In this document: positions 1-5,978 of the stretch, piece after piece
How the letters are laid out: every line of letters begins with the position of its first letter
How positions within the stretch are numbered: position 1 is the stretch's first letter
Assembly: GCA_017539635.1 (NCBI GenBank)
Contig: JAFYCQ010000081.1
Location: forward strand, 1-6,033
Direction: 5' to 3'
Origin: Oscillospiraceae bacterium
GTDB lineage: Bacteria; Bacillota; Clostridia; Oscillospirales; Oscillospiraceae
DNA length: 6,033 nt
Position numbers and translations under genes: made by a program
Notes under the pieces: generated by a model
What the model was told of the DNA's origin: nothing
Seen by the model: only the letters and a program-made list of their open reading frames with translations
Database searches by the model: none

Positions 1-1099
1 AGAGATAAAGCACGGATATGGCGATCATTGAGGGCGCTATGATCCTGAGGGCCAGGGCGCTCTGCCTTATGCTTTCCGGATCCCGCAGACTGAAGGCCAG
101 GGGCATCACGTCCGCAAGGATAAGTACGGCCGCCATAGCCACGATCCCCTCGATAACAGCGCAGCGCAGCATTAGCTTCATGGTACCGGCAACGGCCGGA
201 GTGTTTCTCTCGGAGAAGTAAACGCTCAAAAGAGGCTTCATGGCCTGGCCGAGGCCGTCAAATACGATAGTAAGCTCAAAAAAGCCCGTAACTACCGCAA
301 GAACAGGCAGCATATTGTCCCCGAACCGGCGGATAACAAAGGCGTTCAGTATGTAAAACAGCACCGCCCACAGCAGGTAGATCCCCGCGTCGGTAAAGCC
401 GTACCGCAGAAACGCCGACAATTCCCGCCAGGAGAAATACAGATGCGGTTTGAGCCCGTTTTTCTTTTTAAGAAAATGCAGCAGCAGCGTGCACAGGCTT
501 GCCGACGTGCCGATCAGCGTGCCGAGGCTTGCTCCGCCCGCTCCGATCTTAATGCACAGGAAAATGGAAAGGCCGATGTTTCCCATCATCTGCACCACGT
601 ATGCCGCGTTGCAGAGAGCTATATCGCCGTCGTCATAGACCATCTCCAGAAGCAGGACAAAGACGGGATAAACGAGCATGGTAAGGCTTATATATCTGTA
701 ATATGCCTCGCCCTGCGCCCGTATCTCCGGGGCAGGCGACAGGATGCCGAAGTAAAGCCCCTTTGCCGCAAAAGCCAAAACGCACATGACGATGCCGGTT
801 CCGGCCGCCAGCAGGAGGCCCATGCCTAAGATCCTGCCGGCTCGTTGTTCGTCAAAAAGCCCGATGGCGTCGGCGTAGCGGAAGGAAACGCCCACGCAGA
901 TTAGGCTGCCGAGAAAAGCGCAGAGTGAAAAAATCGGCACGACCATGTTTATCCCCGCAAGGCCCGTTTCACCTACCACGCGCCCGACGATGATATTGTC
1001 CGTGAGCAGGGACAGCACCTCAATGGCAACGGCCACGGTGGCGCTGCCCAGCAAGGGATCAAAAATCTGTTCCCGAAGCGTTTTATGTTTCAGACGCAT
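1..1099 (-). CDS. MATE-family efflux transporter (C-terminus beyond window)
   Basis: A multidrug and toxic compound extrusion (MATE, MOP superfamily) membrane transporter; family members export small molecules by Na+ or H+ antiport. Translating the minus strand from the ATG at 1099 gives 366 residues with no stop before the left edge. MATE proteins usually have about 440-460 residues, so roughly the last two of twelve membrane helices are missing. Features seen: an N-terminal stretch with TDNIIVG (33-39) followed by GLAGINMVVP (46-55), matching the first-helix Asp and Gly/Pro pattern of MATE proteins; an acidic YDDGDI segment (155-160) before a GAGGASLGT turn (186-194); and a second-lobe GLGQAMKPLLS motif (282-292) equivalent to the G...P..S motif of the family. 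Hydrophobic helices recur throughout. The ribosome binding site is weak (AAGAAGTG, about 6 bases before the ATG). The gene lies 74 bases after the Lnt-like gene on the same strand and is probably co-transcribed with it. The link to NRPS product export is inferred from position. A flippase for lipid-linked substrates is an alternative role. Confidence 0.9.
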   Translation of the reverse strand, partial: MRLKHKTLREQIFDPLLGSATVAVAIEVLSLLTDNIIVGRVVGETGLAGINMVVPIFSLCAFLGSLICVGVSFRYADAIGLFDEQRAGRILGMGLLLAAGTGIVMCVLAFAAKGLYFGILSPAPEIRAQGEAYYRYISLTMLVYPVFVLLLEMVYDDGDIALCNAAYVVQMMGNIGLSIFLCIKIGAGGASLGTLIGTSASLCTLLLHFLKKKNGLKPHLYFSWRELSAFLRYGFTDAGIYLLWAVLFYILNAFVIRRFGDNMLPVLAVVTGFFELTIVFDGLGQAMKPLLSVYFSERNTPAVAGTMKLMLRCAVIEGIVAMAAVLILADVMPLAFSLRDPESIRQSALALRIIAPSMIAISVLYL

Positions 1100-1143
1100 T
1101 TTTTCACTTCTTTCTCACAGCGATAAGGCCAAAAAGCCGGGCG

Positions 1144-1162
1144 GCGCGGTTAAGATCCGCGC
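1144..1162. other. Small GC-rich hairpin in the Lnt-like/MATE gap
   Basis: The arms GCGCGG (1144-1149) and CCGCGC (1157-1162) are perfect inverted repeats around a 7-base loop. On the minus strand a run of five T follows 11 bases after the stem, which is too far for a classical intrinsic terminator. It could be an mRNA-stability or partial-attenuation element that lowers expression of the MATE gene relative to the upstream genes. Chance is also possible in such a GC-rich gap. Confidence 0.3.
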
Positions 1163-1173
1163 GCTGCGCACCG

Positions 1174-2652
1174 TCAGTTATTTTTCGGCTTTTTCTTAAC
1201 GATGCCGACAACTATGAGCGCGGCGAGGCCAGCCACATAGCACCAGTCCACCACGGGGCCGATGTGCTTGTAGAAAGCGAAGACATCCCGGGCCGGTATC
1301 TCGGCGAAGATGACGTTTTCATAGCCTGCCCCGGCGGTGTCCGACAGCATGATGACACGGCCGTAGGGGTCCGTGGCGGTGCTCACGCCGTCCATGCAGG
1401 ACCTCGCCAGGCAGACGCCGTTTTCGGCGGCCCGCAGCTCCACCCATTTGGTGTGATAGGCTCTTATCTCGGCCCAGTCCCAGGTGGGTATGAGCAGCAG
1501 ATCCACGTCGTTTTCCATCTCGTCGCGGATGAAGGTCGGGAAGTCGGAGTCCATGCAGATGACCGAGGCCACCTTTACCTCGGCGCCGTTGGGCAGCTTC
1601 ACCGTCGCCTGGGGCATTACCGGATCGCCCTTGACTACGGTCTGAGTCTCTATAAAGTTGGTCAGGTGGGACTTGTAGTATTTCCAGACCTGTTCACCGT
1701 GGTTATCGAACAGATACTCCACGTTCTCGGTCTTCCCGTCCCGGCTGCCGTCCGTGTCTTCGACCTCCAGCGCCAGCAGGATGAAGATATTCTCCTCCTT
1801 TGCCGCCCGGGCGGTCTCGGCGAGAATGGCCGCCTCATCCACATCGCTGACGCAGAAGGCCTCCTCGCAGAACAGGAGGATATCCGCCTTGCCGGCCACG
1901 GCCGTATCGACGGACTGGCGCATGGAGCGGATGTTTTCCTCCACCGGCAGGTTTTCCTCATAGTCGGTCATGAAATTACCCATGTAAGGCCCGGTGGTCA
2001 TGGCGAGCTTGACGTTTTTCGTGCCCACGTCGGAAAGGGCCAGGCGCGTCTCGCCGTAGAAAAACAGGCAGAGAAACACCACAAGGAAGAGAGCTCCGGC
2101 CCGAATGGCCCGCCGCTGGTCCTTTTTCTGTATGTCGATGAAATACATCAGCACGGTGGAGAACCACACCACCAGGAAGGTGATGCCGTAGGAGCCGAAT
2201 ACCGAGGCGATCTGAATCATGGGATCGTTTCCGGTCTGGGTGGCCGATATGGGGCCGAGGGTCGCCGCGGGGGTGAGCTGCATCACAAACTCTATCACCA
2301 CGAAGACCAGGGGATAGATGAATGTCGCCTTGAAGCCGCCTACCCGGTCGTATAAGGCCCGGTCAACAATGAGCGCAACGGCAGCGAGAAAGCCCAGGAC
2401 AGCTCCGGTCAGAATGTTCTCGACCACCACGCCGCCCGCGGCGCCGCCCCATTTGACAGCGCTCAGTATGCACAGCACGGCGGTGGGAACGAGCCAGCCG
2501 AGGAAGCCCCTGGTCCTTCTGGAAAAATACAGCACGCAGAAGGGCCATATCCAGGCCATGATGGGGGCGTTCCACCTGCCGCTGGACATAGTGAAGCAGA
2601 CTGCCCCCAGCAGCAGAAGCAGCCAGACAAAATAACGTTTTTCTGATTTCAT
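1174..2652 (-). CDS. Lnt-like membrane nitrilase-superfamily protein (apolipoprotein N-acyltransferase family)
   Basis: A 492-residue carbon-nitrogen hydrolase-fold protein embedded in the membrane, close to the length of E. coli Lnt (512). About seven hydrophobic helices fill residues 7-200. The nitrilase domain spans about 213-455, and a final helix covers about 466-484 before a KKKPKNN tail. This is the 7+1 topology of Lnt, which places the catalytic domain outside the membrane. The Glu-Lys-Cys triad can be read as E263 (in FCEEA), K327 (in YYKSHL) and C366 (in VICMD). E335 lies 8 residues after the Lys, the same spacing as K335/E343 in E. coli Lnt. The residues after the catalytic Cys are M367-D368 instead of Tyr-Glu of E. 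coli. IPTWDW (388-393) and ENGVCLARS (410-418) match the later conserved blocks. The start is ATG with the strong site AAGGTGG 6 bases upstream, 26 bases after the NRPS stop. Family chemistry is N-acylation of lipoprotein N-termini or amide hydrolysis; the substrate here is unknown. In this context it may act on the NRPS product (inference). A housekeeping lipoprotein acyltransferase is the main alternative. Confidence 0.87.
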   Translation of the reverse strand: MKSEKRYFVWLLLLLGAVCFTMSSGRWNAPIMAWIWPFCVLYFSRRTRGFLGWLVPTAVLCILSAVKWGGAAGGVVVENILTGAVLGFLAAVALIVDRALYDRVGGFKATFIYPLVFVVIEFVMQLTPAATLGPISATQTGNDPMIQIASVFGSYGITFLVVWFSTVLMYFIDIQKKDQRRAIRAGALFLVVFLCLFFYGETRLALSDVGTKNVKLAMTTGPYMGNFMTDYEENLPVEENIRSMRQSVDTAVAGKADILLFCEEAFCVSDVDEAAILAETARAAKEENIFILLALEVEDTDGSRDGKTENVEYLFDNHGEQVWKYYKSHLTNFIETQTVVKGDPVMPQATVKLPNGAEVKVASVICMDSDFPTFIRDEMENDVDLLLIPTWDWAEIRAYHTKWVELRAAENGVCLARSCMDGVSTATDPYGRVIMLSDTAGAGYENVIFAEIPARDVFAFYKHIGPVVDWCYVAGLAALIVVGIVKKKPKNN

Positions 2653-2658
2653 GTCTGT

Positions 2659-2665
2659 CCACCTT
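2659..2665 (-). promoter_or_regulatory. Ribosome binding site of the Lnt-like gene
   Basis: The minus strand reads AAGGTGG, with ACAGAC between it and the ATG at 2652, a 6-base spacing. It lies entirely within the 26-base gap after the NRPS stop. This supports the ATG at 2652 as the start and suggests that both genes are translated from one mRNA. Confidence 0.7.
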
Positions 2666-2678
2666 CTTTATAAGTCTT

Positions 2679-5645
2679 TCAAAAGTCTTCCGGCATAGCG
2701 TGCGCCTGCGCTCTTATGTCGCTTAAAAGCTCCGTCAGGCCGCGGTCGGGGTCGCTTTCGGAAACGGCCTTTGCCGTCATCAGGAGCAGCCGGGCAAAGC
2801 GCCGTATGCTGTCATCATCGTAATTATCCGCCGTGTAGTTTATCTCCAGGCTGCCGCTCTGTTCGTCGTCCATAAGCTCGATATCCAGAAGCGACTGGGA
2901 AGCTTTGCCGTTCCATTTGAGGTCCACGTTCTCCGGATGGATCGTCTCGGAGGACATGAGCTCATAGACTCCCAGCTGATAGAGGACGCACACGTTTTCC
3001 TCCCTGTGGGGAGCCGCGTCGATGACCTCGTAAGGATAATCCAGGTGCTGCATGGCGCCTATGACCTGGTTATGCACATTCTCAAACAGGTCTGCAAGAT
3101 ACGGAACGGTCTCCAGCCGTACCGCCACCGGCAGCTCCCTGAACAGCGGGCCCACCATATCCATCATCCGGCTGTCGGTGCGTCCGTTGAAGATCCACGA
3201 GGTTTTCACATCCGAACAGTCGTTGTACAGCGCCACGGCGAGAAGCGCTGTGGTGATGAGCATTTCGTTCCGGCTGACGCCGAACTTTTTCTCGGCGGCG
3301 CCAAAGCCGGTAAAATCCGCCGAGAAGGGTATTTCAAGGCTATTAAGCTCGTCGCCCTCGTCCAAGCGGTCAGGGGTGGGATATCTTGACCATTCCGTAT
3401 TGTCATACCGGTCCTCATAATACCGGCGGCTTTCTTCATAGGCCTTCGAGCCCTCGGCCAGCCTGTGGGAACGCAGCAGCAGATAGTAATAATCCGGCCT
3501 GAGCTCGCCTCCGCCCAGAACAGTCAGCAGATCCCGCTGGAATACCTGGGTGGAGTAGCCGTCAAACAGCAGGTGGTGTATGTCGATAAAGAGATAGAGG
3601 GAAGCCTCAGTCTCAAATACCTCGCACCGGTAAAGCCGCTCGTTGAGAAGGCGAAACGGCCGGATAAGCCCGTCCTTCAGCGTCTCCATTTCCGCCTCCG
3701 TCGTCGATGTCACCTTGACCGGCGTGAAGACCTCGGGGCTGTACCTCTGGGTCAGCTCCCCGTTTTCGTCCCGGTGTATCGTCGTGAGCAGCGCCGGGTG
3801 GTTCCGGATGACCGTCTCCAGCGCGCAAACCAGCGTGGGCGCGTCCAGGCGGCTTTTGTCGTGCCGCAGAAGCGCGAAGAGATTGAACATTGTCGCGTCC
3901 GCGTCGGTCATCTGGCAGCGGTAAATATAAAGCTGCTCCGGGGAAAGCGGCCAGGAACGGCTCATCGCTTCGCTGGTCAGCTGATCCCGGTCGGCGTCCG
4001 CCTCGGCTGCGCGCCGGGCCTCATACCGGGCAGCGATCTTCCGGGGCGTGCGTCCGAGGAAAATGTCGTCCGTGCTCAGACCCTCCACCCCGCAGTCGCA
4101 CATCACGGTGATGGAGGATAGGGAGTCGCCGCCCAGCTCGTAAAAATCGTCGTCCGCGCCCATTTTTTCGAGCTTCAATATGCGCTGCATGGCTTTGCAC
4201 AGCGCCTCCTCCGTCGGTGTGGAGGGCGGGGTATAGGGCTTGCGGTAATCCGACGCCAGAGGATCCGGCAGGGCGTTCCGGTTCATCTTCCCGGAGGGAT
4301 GCCGGGGGATGCTGTCGAGCTTTATATAGTTCGTCGGTATCATGTAGTGGGGCAGCTCGCCCAGCAGCCGTCGGCGCAGGGTATCGGGATCGATGGTGAG
4401 CTCCTCCGTAGTGTAGGCGCAGACATGGCTTCGGCCGTCAGATTCGGTAAAGCCCTTTACCGCGACCCATTCGACTCCCAGAATGCGCTTGAGCACCACC
4501 TCGATCTCGGAGGGCTCCACCCGAAAATCGTTTACCTTGAACATATCGTCGCACCGGCCCAGGATCACATAGTTCCCGTCATCGTCCCGGTGGGCCATGT
4601 CCCCGGAGTGGAACCACCCGCCCCGCAGCACCCGGCGGGTCTCCTCCGGGCGGTTTATGTAGCAGCGGAAGTAGGGGTTGTCGTAGCACAGCTCCCCCAG
4701 AGCTCCCTCCGGCACCTCATTGCCGTCTTCATCCAGCAGACATTTTTTAAGGTCGAAATATGTCTTCCCCACGGGGGCCATGTCATAGGAGCGGTCTATC
4801 TCAAAGCAGCCGACCATGAAAAGGCTGTCGCTGGGGCCGTAGAGATTGAGCAGGCGTATGCCGGGGATATGCAGGTTTCCGGCGGGCTCTCCGCCGATGA
4901 CCACGATCTCGAGAAAATCCGAGAGGAAGGACGCCAGCACCGGCGTGTAGGCCGTGGAGCAGAAAATGATGTTGAAGCGGTATTTTTCAAACAGCGTCCG
5001 AAGCAGCGGAGGATTTTTCACCGCCTCCGCCGGGACTACGTACATGCTTGCGTGATCGGCGCAAAGCACGCCGATGAAATTCGAAATGGTGGCGATGAGA
5101 TTCATCGGCAGGATGCTGGCCCAGTGGTTTCCGGCGCGGTATATGGGGTCTCCCGGCATGCGCAGGGAGAGGCGGCAGCGGGTTATGTTGCCGTACTCGT
5201 GCAGCACGCCCTTGGGTCTGCCGGTGGTGCCGGAGGTATAAAGGGCGAAGGCGGCGTCGTGAGGTGCTGCCTTCTCATAGCCCTGAAGCGGCGGGGTACT
5301 AATAACCTCCGCCCAGTTTCCGGCGTTCAGCTCTATCTTGCAGGAGCAGTCGGCGCTGATGACTCTGACCCTGGCCTCCGGCATGCTCTGATCCACCGCG
5401 GTAAAGGCCGCGCCCGCCTTCCACACGCCGAGCATGGCGATATACGGCATGATGCCCCGGGGCAGATTGATGAGGACGAAATCCTCCCGCCCTATCCCCT
5501 GCCGCTTGAGCCAGCCATAGACGCGGCCGGAGAGCTCGTCTCCCTCGGCATAGGTTATCCCCTCCGGGTGTTCCTCGTCATAGAGGAACGGGGCGGAGGG
5601 CGTCTCGGTCGCGTATTGATGTATGCGGTCAAAGATGTAATCCAT
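2679..5645 (-). CDS. Nonribosomal peptide synthetase, A-T-C architecture
   Basis: A 988-residue single-module NRPS. Adenylation domain (about 1-460): A3 LYTSGTTGRPKG (135-146), A5 NLYGPSDS (267-274, with Asp in place of the usual Glu), A7 WFHSGDM (344-350), A8 starting GRCDD (363) through FRVEPSEIE (374-382), and A10 PSGKMNR with the catalytic Lys at 453. Thiolation domain (about 475-545): FYELGGDSLSS with the phosphopantetheine Ser at 508; the helix after it looks about two residues shorter than usual. Condensation domain (about 565-970): LSPEQLYIY (567-575), active-site HHLLFDG (690-696, His691 and Asp695 intact), MVGPLFRELPVAVR (830-843) and HLDYPYEVI (867-875). There is no thioesterase, reductase or second adenylation domain, so the acceptor amine must be free or carried by another protein. 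No Asp occurs in residues 179-192, where amino-acid-activating domains place the amine-binding Asp. The ATG at 5645 is preferred because residue 1 begins the normal adenylation fold; an in-frame GTG at 5690 would add 15 residues without a well-spaced ribosome binding site. The protein is predicted to be cytoplasmic and to need a phosphopantetheinyl transferase encoded elsewhere. It is the first gene of the operon. Confidence 0.93.
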   Translation of the reverse strand: MDYIFDRIHQYATETPSAPFLYDEEHPEGITYAEGDELSGRVYGWLKRQGIGREDFVLINLPRGIMPYIAMLGVWKAGAAFTAVDQSMPEARVRVISADCSCKIELNAGNWAEVISTPPLQGYEKAAPHDAAFALYTSGTTGRPKGVLHEYGNITRCRLSLRMPGDPIYRAGNHWASILPMNLIATISNFIGVLCADHASMYVVPAEAVKNPPLLRTLFEKYRFNIIFCSTAYTPVLASFLSDFLEIVVIGGEPAGNLHIPGIRLLNLYGPSDSLFMVGCFEIDRSYDMAPVGKTYFDLKKCLLDEDGNEVPEGALGELCYDNPYFRCYINRPEETRRVLRGGWFHSGDMAHRDDDGNYVILGRCDDMFKVNDFRVEPSEIEVVLKRILGVEWVAVKGFTESDGRSHVCAYTTEELTIDPDTLRRRLLGELPHYMIPTNYIKLDSIPRHPSGKMNRNALPDPLASDYRKPYTPPSTPTEEALCKAMQRILKLEKMGADDDFYELGGDSLSSITVMCDCGVEGLSTDDIFLGRTPRKIAARYEARRAAEADADRDQLTSEAMSRSWPLSPEQLYIYRCQMTDADATMFNLFALLRHDKSRLDAPTLVCALETVIRNHPALLTTIHRDENGELTQRYSPEVFTPVKVTSTTEAEMETLKDGLIRPFRLLNERLYRCEVFETEASLYLFIDIHHLLFDGYSTQVFQRDLLTVLGGGELRPDYYYLLLRSHRLAEGSKAYEESRRYYEDRYDNTEWSRYPTPDRLDEGDELNSLEIPFSADFTGFGAAEKKFGVSRNEMLITTALLAVALYNDCSDVKTSWIFNGRTDSRMMDMVGPLFRELPVAVRLETVPYLADLFENVHNQVIGAMQHLDYPYEVIDAAPHREENVCVLYQLGVYELMSSETIHPENVDLKWNGKASQSLLDIELMDDEQSGSLEINYTADNYDDDSIRRFARLLLMTAKAVSESDPDRGLTELLSDIRAQAHAMPEDF

Positions 5646-5657
5646 GCAGGTAAGGTT

Positions 5658-5666
5658 CTCCCTTCC
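5658..5666 (-). promoter_or_regulatory. Ribosome binding site supporting the NRPS start
   Basis: The minus strand reads GGAAGGGAG, ending 12 bases before the ATG at 5645. The spacing is a little long but usable. The alternative GTG at 5690 has only a GGAA directly abutting it, too close to serve as a Shine-Dalgarno sequence, so the ATG is the better start. Confidence 0.5.
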
Positions 5667-5714
5667 GGCTTTTTCCGGATCTCCGGGCACTTCCGGTCAT
5701 AAAGAGCGGATTTT

Positions 5715-5728
5715 ATTATATAATTATA
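5715..5728 (-). promoter_or_regulatory. Tandem TATAAT -10 candidates for the NRPS operon
   Basis: The minus strand carries two perfect TATAAT hexamers, at 5723-5728 and 5715-5720, in a short AT-rich island within otherwise GC-rich DNA. This is about 70-80 bases before the NRPS ATG and downstream of the intrinsic terminator. No good -35 sits at 17 bases: the first hexamer faces TATACT (5746-5751, 3 of 6 matches) and the second faces CCGGGA. A sigma-A-type promoter is likely in this island, but the exact start is uncertain. Confidence 0.45.
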
Positions 5729-5745
5729 CCGCAAGGCTCCCGGAA

Positions 5746-5772
5746 AGTATAGTTTTTTTGCGATCATGTCAG
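5746..5772 (-). promoter_or_regulatory. Alternative promoter: CTGACA / 15 bp / TATACT
   Basis: On the minus strand CTGACA (5767-5772, 5 of 6 matches to the -35 consensus) is followed after 15 bases by TATACT (5746-5751, 5 of 6 matches to the -10 consensus). The spacer contains a run of seven A. The spacer is shorter than the usual 17 bases. Transcription from here would start near 5739 and give a leader of about 95 bases. It could act with, or instead of, the downstream TATAAT pair. Confidence 0.4.
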
Positions 5773-5784
5773 TATTTCAGTTCC

Positions 5785-5811
5785 GGCCCCGTAAAGGAAA
5801 AGGCCGGGGCC
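5785..5811. repeat. GC-rich inverted repeat between terminator and promoter
   Basis: GGCCCCG (5785-5791) and CGGGGCC (5805-5811) form a 7-bp stem around a 13-base purine-rich loop. An alternative pairing, CCGGCC (5783-5788) with GGCCGG (5802-5807), also exists. In neither orientation does a T-run follow directly, so it is not a typical terminator. Its position just upstream of the promoter would suit a regulator-binding site or a backup structure at the 3' end of the upstream transcript. No function is shown by the sequence. Confidence 0.35.
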
Positions 5812-5830
5812 AAAAACTCCAAAAATGTGC

Positions 5831-5868
5831 AAAAAAGCCCGAAAACCGGTGGGTTTTCGGGCTTTTTT
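5831..5868 (-). terminator. Strong intrinsic (bidirectional-type) terminator
   Basis: A perfect 11-bp stem, GCCCGAAAACC (5837-5847) with GGTTTTCGGGC (5852-5862), surrounds a 4-base loop. It is flanked by six A (5831-5836) and six T (5863-5868), so it would terminate in either direction. On the minus strand it lies downstream of the probable upstream gene end (5975) and upstream of the NRPS promoter. It therefore separates the NRPS operon from read-through of the upstream gene. Confidence 0.92.
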
Positions 5869-5895
5869 GCGCGTAAACAAAGTCTCCGCGCCGAA

Positions 5896-5924
5896 ATTAT
5901 TTGCAAGCAAAGCTTGCAAATAAT
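5896..5924. repeat. Perfect 13-bp inverted repeat, 3-base loop
   Basis: ATTATTTGCAAGC (5896-5908) and GCTTGCAAATAAT (5912-5924) are perfect complements around AAA. GCGC flanks the palindrome on both sides (5888-5891 and 5925-5928). No T-run follows on either strand, so it does not look like an intrinsic terminator. It could be a dispersed palindromic element, an mRNA 3'-end stabiliser of the upstream gene, or a protein-binding site. Confidence 0.6.
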
Positions 5925-5948
5925 GCGCCTGCGGGCGGGTGATGCGAC

Positions 5949-5978
5949 GTGAAGGGGCCTCTCGGCCGGCCCCTTCAC
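5949..5978. repeat. Perfect 11-bp inverted repeat over the upstream stop codon
   Basis: GTGAAGGGGCC (5949-5959) and GGCCCCTTCAC (5968-5978) form a very stable GC-rich stem with an 8-base loop. One arm includes the predicted TGA stop (5975-5977) of the upstream gene fragment. No T-tract follows on either strand. It may protect the 3' end of the upstream mRNA or act with the two neighbouring palindromes; the role is unknown. Confidence 0.6.

Noticed and set aside
443..829. Plus-strand open frames in the first 1200 bases
   Set aside because: They overlap the MATE coding sequence in antisense. The minus-strand translation is continuous, hydrophobic and matches MATE motifs.
1264..2355. A 363-codon plus-strand open frame opposite the Lnt-like gene
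   Set aside because: It is rich in His, Gly, Val and Arg, as expected for a reverse-complement shadow, and has no family motifs. The opposite strand carries an intact nitrilase triad and membrane helices.
4299..5702. A 467-codon plus-strand open frame opposite the NRPS
   Set aside because: It is antisense to the well-supported adenylation domain and has no recognisable domain. Long antisense frames are expected opposite GC-rich coding DNA.
5646..5760. Riboswitch or T-box leader for the NRPS operon
   Set aside because: The leader from the likely promoters is only about 70-95 bases, with no T-box sequence, no leader terminator and no recognisable riboswitch core.
5555..5767. A 70-codon minus-strand frame overlapping the NRPS 5' end
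   Set aside because: It spans both TATAAT boxes and continues out of frame into the NRPS; it has no good ribosome binding site and no conserved features.
5896..5924. Terminal inverted repeat of an insertion sequence
   Set aside because: The two arms are only 3 bases apart, there is no transposase nearby and no flanking target duplication is visible.
5769..5978. A 69-codon minus-strand frame starting at GTG with an AAGGAGG-like site 9 bases upstream
   Set aside because: It would run through two palindromes and the intrinsic terminator and encodes an Arg/Cys-rich low-complexity product. The AAGGAGG is better explained as Gln-Gly codons of the upstream gene tail.
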